Shown: positions 57,929 to 64,000 of the stretch, in pieces | How the letters are laid out: every line of letters begins with the position of its first letter | Position numbering within the stretch: the first letter of the stretch is position 1 | Assembly (NCBI GenBank): GCA_022495005.1 | Contig: JAGYXB010002077.1 | Span: 124,001-188,000, forward strand | Direction: 5' to 3' | DNA length: 64,000 nucleotides | DNA from: Rhyacophila brunnea | Taxonomy: Eukaryota; Arthropoda; Insecta; Trichoptera; Rhyacophilidae | Program-made: the position numbers and the translations under genes | Notes under the pieces: generated by a model | What the model saw: the letters and a program-made list of their open reading frames with translations, nothing else | Databases searched by the model: none | What the model was told of the DNA's origin: nothing

Positions 57929-58006
57929 ATGGCGGAGGAATCTGTGGCTTTGACTATTAAAACGTCTACAATGAATAATGATTCTTCCGAACCCGAAATA
58001 GAAACG
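57929..58006 (+). CDS. PDXDC1: PDXDC1 exon 1
   Basis: ATG in context CACGATGGC; encodes MAEESVALTIKTSTMNNDSS and EPEIET; donor GAAACG|GTAAGT. Confidence 0.85.
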
Positions 58007-60510
58007 GTAAGTCTGTTTTAGCAAATGGAAAATTGACAGCCGCGTACCGTCGTATTTACTGTTTAATTTGACGTATTTTTGCGCAATGGTGAAATGTCAC
58101 ATTAACCCTTCCAATTGTTGACAGAAGAACCGGCCGCTGGGAGAAATTGAATTCCAGGTCTCTCAGGTGATCGAGAGACTGGAAGCCGGCGCCGGGTCGG
58201 GAGAGAGACGCAATGAAATGGTCCGCAAGCAGAGCGCCGGTTTTCTGGGGCCGGAGGAAACGTCCGTGGAAGATATTATCAAGACAGTCGAAGACCTGAT
58301 ATTCAGAAGTGACCCTAACGAAGATGACAGCTCTTGGCCTCTGCCGGCGCTCAACCACGTCGCCAAAATCGCGGTGACGTCTCACAGTATAGCCGCGTAC
58401 GCCGGTAGTTTGGAAAGAACTCACTTGCACAAATTGAGTGCAAGACTCAATTCGGATACAACACGATGGCTTAGCCATCTATTCAGGTATGGAATTGTTC
58501 TTTTATCTTCACATTAAATTGTTTTGGGACATTCAAATAGCAATACTGAATAATAATGGCTTACTTTTGATAGAAGGCCAGTCAAAAAATATAAAAGTAA
58601 CTTTCAGTACTATTTCCACATATTTTGATATGGAAGTAGTACTAAGCACTCTATGTACAGTACAGTACAAGCTGTAGATCATTATCCTGTGTTTAAAAGG
58701 AAAATATAGATAAGTCTTACTTTTCAAGAGATCCAAAAGAAGATTGAGTAATGGACAACCTTGTATGGGAACTCCTATGTTTCTGTGTGGAATTTAGTAA
58801 TTCAGATGCATTGATTTAACTCATCCCTTTTCTTTATTAACACATGGGTGATTTAGTATACTTATTCAACTTATTTTTCAATTTTAAGACTTATCTCCTT
58901 TTCCTTTTTGCATATAGAATTATTACGAATCTCTGTTTCGGAAATACATAATATAAGACATAATTTATAGTTTAGACTACGACTTCTATATCAAGACGTA
59001 CACGTCACTGCGGCCGTTACTGGAACTAAAACCGTTGCAATGCCGCCAGCATGCAAAAAGCGCGTGACGTAATACTTAAATCGTAAACAGAGCCATCATG
59101 TAGATGTCAATATATACAAGCTGAACAGTATACTATCTAACAAGGCTATTTCATAACAAAAAATTATTGGCTCTTGCTCCAAGAAACCTGAAAGTGCCGA
59201 AAGGTAAAACTTGATTCGTGGGCACCTATCAATTTGGAAGTGTACAAAATCATAATACAGTATAACCCCTATTTTACGTTTTTTAAGGGACTGAAAAAAA
59301 AAAACCTAATTGGAGGGAAAATGTAAAAGGGGGGTATTGAAAAAAGAGTACTTAAATTTTATGTTTCTTAAAAAATAAAGTTTTTATTAAAAAACAACAT
59401 TCAATTTAAATTTTTATTGAAAATTTTTTTATTTTTTATTAAAAAAATCATGTGTTTGTTGCATTTTTGTTTTTTTGTTATGTAATTCTCTTTCAAGACT
59501 ATATAAACATTTAAAAGTGTCATCTTGAATATCAGCAAAGCTTGTAAAGTAGGTTTTTTAAACCCTCGATGAACCTCATTGCTTCTTTTGTTGGAATATC
59601 AACCTCTTCTTCATCAGAAAAGTCTGCTGGTGTTAAATGACTGTCAACATTCATTCAACATCAACTTCCACCAAGTCTGATGTCATAACATTAGAGTCAA
59701 GGTTACATAATCCTCCAGGGGTTGGTCTGAAAGCCTTTCCCAGCCTTCTATAACATCACATTGGATAAGCGGGCGTAACTCGCATATTTTGAATGTTTCC
59801 GACGTAAATCACGGGAAAGAAAAACGTAAATGCGGGTATTAAATGTACTGAAATACATCGGGACTGAAAAAATTACACGCAGTTGCCGGGAAAACGTGAA
59901 TTCCGGGCACGTAAAAACGAGGTTATACTGTATTTATCATTGTAGTGGGGATACAAGCCATGGACAAATTAATATCCAATACCTTGGCTTCATTGAAACG
60001 TATAAACAAAATGTCCCCCAGTTTTGACGTTTTGTTATATTATACGTATACTGTGCTGTTGTTTACGTATTTTTTTGTGACAGTTCATATAAATATTCTA
60101 AGCAATGACGTTTTGCAAGTGTAATACCAATATAAGACTCTTATCTCGGCCCAGCCCTAGCAAATAAATCACAAAGAAATTTGCGTAACGACTTGTAGCT
60201 AATTTCATTAAGAGTAACCGTTTTTCAGATTCCTTTTCATATATTTAGCCTCCGTCTCTATAGAAGAAAGTTTTCTGCGTAATGATAAAACCAATTAAAA
60301 AATCATTAACCTATGGATGAGTGTACCTACTCTGTTAAATTTTACTGATTCAAAAAAAGTTAAATACCCTAAATTTCAATTATTTGATTTCTTTTTTCGG
60401 CAGGTTTATAGACTGTAATGCGTGTTACCATCATGATCAGTTGGAAGGACTGGTCAAAGTCACCAGACTGATGCTACATTATAAATATCCAAGATATCTA
60501 GAGGAAGGAG
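57929..60510 (+). CDS. PDXDC1: PDXDC1-like, 5' end (pyridoxal-dependent decarboxylase domain-containing protein 1)
   Basis: Three exons (57929-58006, 58125-58486, 60404-60510) join in phase to the first 182 residues; the last ends in phase 1 at G|GTAAGA, so the gene continues past the window. Diagnostic similarity to animal PDXDC1: GPEETSVEDIIKTVEDLIF, an Asn-His--KIAVTSHSIAAY stretch, KLSARLNSDTTRWLSHLFR, and DQLEGLVKVTRLMLHYKYPR. This is the N-terminal region that precedes the PLP-dependent decarboxylase-like domain; the PLP lysine region is not in view. The substrate of this family is not firmly established; human PDXDC1 has been associated with lipid/sphingolipid traits. I could not find exon 4 in 60511-64000. 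Confidence 0.9.
58125..58486 (+). CDS. PDXDC1: PDXDC1 exon 2
   Basis: Acceptor GTTGACAG|AAG (an alternative acceptor three bases on would drop one Lys). Donor TATTCAG|GTATGG. GC-rich relative to the introns. Encodes residues 27-146. Confidence 0.92.
58487..59257. other. PDXDC1 intron 2, left part
   Basis: AT-rich intron; no bounded element seen. Confidence 0.4.
59258..59930 (-). mobile_element. pogo/Tigger-like element with transposase tail
   Basis: TIRs CAGTATAACCCCTATTTTAC and inverted right end ACGAGGTTATACTG, TA at 59256-59257 and 59931-59932. On the minus strand LTPADFSDEEEVDIPTKEAM and RFIEGLKNLL resemble the acidic C-terminus of pogo/Tigger transposases. Confidence 0.82.
60404..60510 (+). 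CDS. PDXDC1: PDXDC1 exon 3
   Basis: Acceptor TTTTTTCGGCAG|G; encodes FIDCNACYHHDQLEGLVKVT and RLMLHYKYPRYLEEG; donor GGAG|GTAAGA. Confidence 0.92.
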
Positions 60511-60584
60511 GTAAGAGATGTCAACTTCTCCATTCTTAGTGTGGTGCTATATTCATTATTTTTCTTGTTCTCCAGTAACTATAC

Positions 60585-60861
60585 CAGTGATTCCCAACAT
60601 GGGGCGTACGCCCCACCGGGGGGAAATTTGAGTGTTTTGGGGGGCAAAAGGGTCATCTTGAAAATCAATTTAAGACAAAGCATAGCACAAGGATTGCACT
60701 AATTTTTTTTCTGAATTGTACTTTTGAAATTAAAAATAGTATTGCCTATGTGCATTTTTTATTGCATTCATTTTTTTCAGAATTAGTTAGATAACTATAA
60801 AACTATAAGATTTTTGAAGCATTGAAGTGGGGCTTAGCAGAAATTAGGTTGAGAAACACTG
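60585..60861. mobile_element. Non-autonomous hAT in PDXDC1 intron 3
   Basis: TIRs CAGTGATTCCCAACATGGGG and inverted end TTGAGAAACACTG. Flanks AACTATAC (60577-60584) and AACTAGAC (60862-60869) are an 8-bp duplication with one change. Confidence 0.88.
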
Positions 60862-60995
60862 AACTAGACTGTGATACAACCAAAAAATAGGTTGTAACTA
60901 AGTATAAATTAATTATTAATAAAAATTTCAGTACCCACGTAACTAAAAACATGATATGAGGTATCTATTTCTAACCACCAATATTTTTCGCAATA

Positions 60996-61594
60996 CAGTA
61001 CTCTCTCAGTAATCCGCCACCCCAAAAACCAGACAAGTATCCAATTAGTGAAAGCGGCGGATTATAGTGCATACATACAAAATATGGTAAAAATTAAAAC
61101 ATATTTGGTTTTTTTTGAGAAATTTGTACTAGCAAATTACGGATAATCAAAATCAAGTATTTACTAAATTATACGTATTTATAAACTAAGTTTATTAACT
61201 AAATATTAAACAGTAAATCACTTGACACAACCAGTTGTTCAGTGAGGCAGATATTCTTAAGTGGCTTAGGATTCCAGGCTTTCCCTATGACCAAGAGCTT
61301 CAGTTTGTGTGTCCCGATTGCATTGGAGCACGGCATAATTATGATGCGGTCCTTGGGCACTTTCCCCTCTGGTACATTACTTTCTTCGCGATGAATGTAC
61401 GTTTTACGAAGGAGAACTTTCCAAAATTAACCCGTCTCATTTACGTTGTATACTTGTACGCGGCGGTCTACTGAATTTGACAATCAAATACCGGCGAATT
61501 ATAGAGCTTGATTTTGTGCTTTCAACTAGTAAAAATAACGGCGGATTGTAGTAGTTGTCGGATAATCGAGCGGCGGATTACTGAGAGTGTACTG
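60996..61594 (+). mobile_element. pogo/Tigger-like element K2 (uninterrupted)
   Basis: TIRs CAGTACTCTCTCAGTAATCC and inverted right end GGATTACTGAGAGTGTACTG, TA at 60994-60995 and 61595-61596. Serves as the reference for K1 at 33608-35665. A 79-aa plus frame inside (61235-61474) contains CPDCIGARHNYDAVLGHFPL; I cannot assign it. Confidence 0.9.
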
Positions 61595-61596
61595 TA

Positions 61597-62469
61597 CAAT
61601 ATTTGGGGTAAACAATGTTTTTCTGTTTATAGCTTAAATCCTTAAATTGTTGATGTTGGCTTGTTTTTATTTGCCAATTTTTATTACCCAATCAATCTTT
61701 AATAACTGCAATAAATTTATGCAAAGTAAAGTTGGACATAAAGAAATCTGTTTATATCTTTTTAGTTTATCAGTTTCTCTAGGTATGTTTTTAAATAATT
61801 TTTGTTTTGTATCCATTTGACAAGTTTTGGAATTTACATTACATTACATATTGTGTGAAATTAGATATGAATTATATACAGTTTTTTTTTGATTATGCAA
61901 TATCGATACCCTCCTTCCGAGGCCATTCAATGTAGAAAAGTCTATTTTTCATAATTCAGTAGAAAAACATTTTTGCTTGAATTTCCAAACAAAATTTCTT
62001 GGATGTGTGATATGATCAAAATACACACTTTCTGGTATAAAATCATTAATTCAATTCCATAAGGAAATGTCAGCGTTGATTTCACATCGATAATTTCATT
62101 GAACATTAAATTCTATTACATTAAATAAAAAAAACATGTGTCATAAAAATCAAGTTTTGTAAATCGAAATGAGAATTTTTGTGAAAATTTAACACCATTG
62201 AAAACATCATTATCTTAGAACAAGGATTTTTTGAGTTGTTTCAATAATAGTTCTATTTTGTAGAACCATGGTAATTTAGGTAATTTAAGGAATAGATGCC
62301 TCATTTGATAGAATTTTGTTCGAAATGCTATTGCATAAAGACAAAACCGTGAGGGTCTCACATCTGATGATAGACCTAATGGTAGAGATCCTAGACGCGC
62401 AACATACTGGCAAATACATTATAAGCTTAAATAAATACGCTGTGAATATACCTGATGTATAATATATAT
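61597..62469. other. PDXDC1 intron 3; one unassigned open segment
   Basis: Near 62287-62465 a plus-strand frame reads DRILFEMLLHKDKTVRVSHL and MIDLMVEILDAQHTGKYIIS before a stop. It looks more coding-like than its surroundings but I found no splice sites or family match. Confidence 0.3.
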
Positions 62470-63028
62470 CAGTGGCGAAAGGTGGAGGTAGGCTGTTAAG
62501 ATTCGACATAAATAGTGCACACTAAACTTTGTCAGTCAAATGTTTTTGTTTTCATTGAACTGACTACAATAGATAGCGTTTATTAGTTTATAAAATTCAA
62601 TTAAACCTGCCTAATCTAAGCCATAGTAGATAATAGTAAAAAAATATTTGTTTATTTATGTATGGTTTGATGGCATATTTTTAGATATTTTATAGATAAA
62701 AGAATATTTTTTATCAGTTATAGTTTCGTTCAGGCAGGACTTAATGAATTTTAAAAAACTAATGAACACCAGCTGTAATAAATTATGTATTCTCAATTCA
62801 ATGAAAACAAATAAGTATGACTGAAAAAGTGTGCACTATTTTGTCAGATCGTCCATAGCATACCTAAACTGTTTGGTTTAGGCAGGGTTTAATTAAATGT
62901 TAAAAACTAATCAGCAACATCTGCAAATTGTATTCTTTGTTCAATGAAAACAAATAAGTATGAGTGACAAACTTTAGTGTGCACTATTTATTTCGAATCT
63001 TGACAGCCTACCTCCACCCTTCGCCACT
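62470..63028. mobile_element. Long-TIR hAT MITE (family J), copy 2
   Basis: Left TIR CAGTGGCGAAAGGTGGAGGT and inverted right end ACCTCCACCCTTCGCCACT. Flanks are AT-repeats (ATATAATATAT), so the duplication cannot be read unambiguously. Confidence 0.82.
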
Positions 63029-63784
63029 TATATAATATATCATGTATATGTGGGGGTTTATTTTATTTTTTAAATAGTATGATTGCAATTTTCTGTGTTT
63101 CAATAAAATAGGAGCCATGACGCGTGCATTCTATTCAGCAAAGCAAAAATCAACTGATAAAATCATGCCCTTTGCAGGCTACACCTGATTTTGTCAGGTT
63201 ATCTGTTAAGCTGACGAAATCAGAGTGTGTAGACTGTAGGGTCTTTAAAGTTTTAATTTTCTACTTATTTAGGGCGCAGGCCCTCTTAACAAAACTTGCA
63301 TTTCATGACAATGTATTTTAAACATTTTTTTTATGTTACTGCTAACTTCATTTATCAGTTGCATGTCTAGATAAGGTTTTATTATTTTATCTATGTCACC
63401 CAGTTTCATTAGCAGCACATGAATGGAGTTAACTGTTTTTTTTCCAATTACCAACATATCTAATACAACATTTTTATCTCTAAACTGGGTTTATTTTATT
63501 ATTAAACGAAAGATAAGCAATGGACCTTATTTTAGTGACAGTTACGAGTAATTCTGATAGGTGACCAAAAATAGTGTGGTAGGTAGCGAATGTTTACCAC
63601 TTATGCAATATTGAAATGCAGTTAGTTTGGTATACCACCCGTACAGGATTTATTGTTACCCATTGTAACCAAATATTGCTGATACCCATTTACTTTAATC
63701 CACACTTCAATATTGAATAGACAATATGATAATTTGAATCTTTCACCCAACTGAGACTATATCCCGGGTAGTGATACATTAGAT
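63029..63784. other. PDXDC1 intron 3, no exon seen
   Basis: No PDXDC1 exon could be recognised. An open frame at 63124-63321 has no family match. Confidence 0.35.
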
Positions 63785-64000
63785 CAGAGCGGCAAACTAT
63801 GGCCCACAAGCCAAATCCGTCCCCCGTCTCTATAGCGTGGAAGCTAAGAATGGATTTTACAATTTTCAATTCCTAGCAAAGTATGATGTAAAGATATTTA
63901 AAAAACGAAATGAAATCTCCATTCCCACAAAAATAAGAGGCGGATATATTATAAACTACTGTTTCAGTAGCGTTTTTCAGATATTTCAAAGTCCATTTAC
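63785..64000 (+). mobile_element. Left end of a hAT element, cut by the window edge
   Basis: CAGAGCGGCAAACTATGGCC is a typical hAT left terminus. The right end lies outside the window. Confidence 0.5.

Noticed and set aside
58056..58478. 140-aa minus-strand open frame
   Set aside because: Antisense shadow of PDXDC1 exon 2, which has homology and splice sites on the plus strand.
1..64000. CRISPR array, rRNA, prokaryotic operon or endosymbiont insert
   Set aside because: No regularly spaced repeats, rRNA signature or bacterial-style gene blocks were found.

Overview
The window looks like an AT-rich insect nuclear genome. Evidence is spliced genes with GT-AG introns and long transposon-filled introns, short TTAGG-type runs, a tRNA-derived SINE family, RTE-like LINE pieces, many hAT, pogo/Tigger-like and piggyBac-like miniature elements, and frequent TAGGTACCTAC-type strings. 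A hemipteran or related insect would fit, but the order is not established. There is no sign of prokaryotic organisation, CRISPR or rRNA.

Five protein-coding genes could be rebuilt exon by exon with consistent splice phases. (1) CMP-sialic acid synthetase (CMAS/Csas), minus strand, four secure exons from 20319 down to 5806, plus a tentative signal-peptide exon at 24599-24533. (2) A UPF0193 (C22orf23/EVG1) family gene, minus strand, four exons from 32404 to 25256, 377 aa. (3) UQCC4 (C16orf91/CCSMST1), a complex III assembly factor, plus strand, two exons 33312-36228, 149 aa. (4) The SAGA deubiquitinase USP22/nonstop, minus strand, complete in seven exons from 57598 to 44761, 504 aa. (5) The 5' end of PDXDC1, plus strand, three exons from 57929, running off the right edge.

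Two gene pairs are head-to-head: UPF0193/UQCC4 (about 0.9 kb apart) and USP22/PDXDC1 (330 bp between start codons). The second pair probably shares a bidirectional promoter.

Layout: 1-5.8 kb is repeats, including a three-deep nest (TIR element containing a LINE containing a hAT). 5.8-24.6 kb is CMAS, whose introns hold palindromic TTAA elements, SINEs, hATs and a 2,000-bp hAT with a second hAT inside it. 25.2-32.4 kb is the UPF0193 gene; its first intron contains a SINE split by a 2.3-kb decayed transposon encoding a DUF7869-like transposase. 33.3-36.2 kb is UQCC4, whose intron is a nest of elements with a 56-bp-arm hairpin. 36.2-44.7 kb is intergenic repeats, including a decayed hAT with 15-bp TIRs. 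44.7-57.6 kb is USP22. 57.9-64 kb is PDXDC1.

The genes are ordinary housekeeping, chromatin, mitochondrial and glycosylation genes with no evident shared pathway. The distinctive content is the transposon stratigraphy, which can be read directly from matching target-site duplications.
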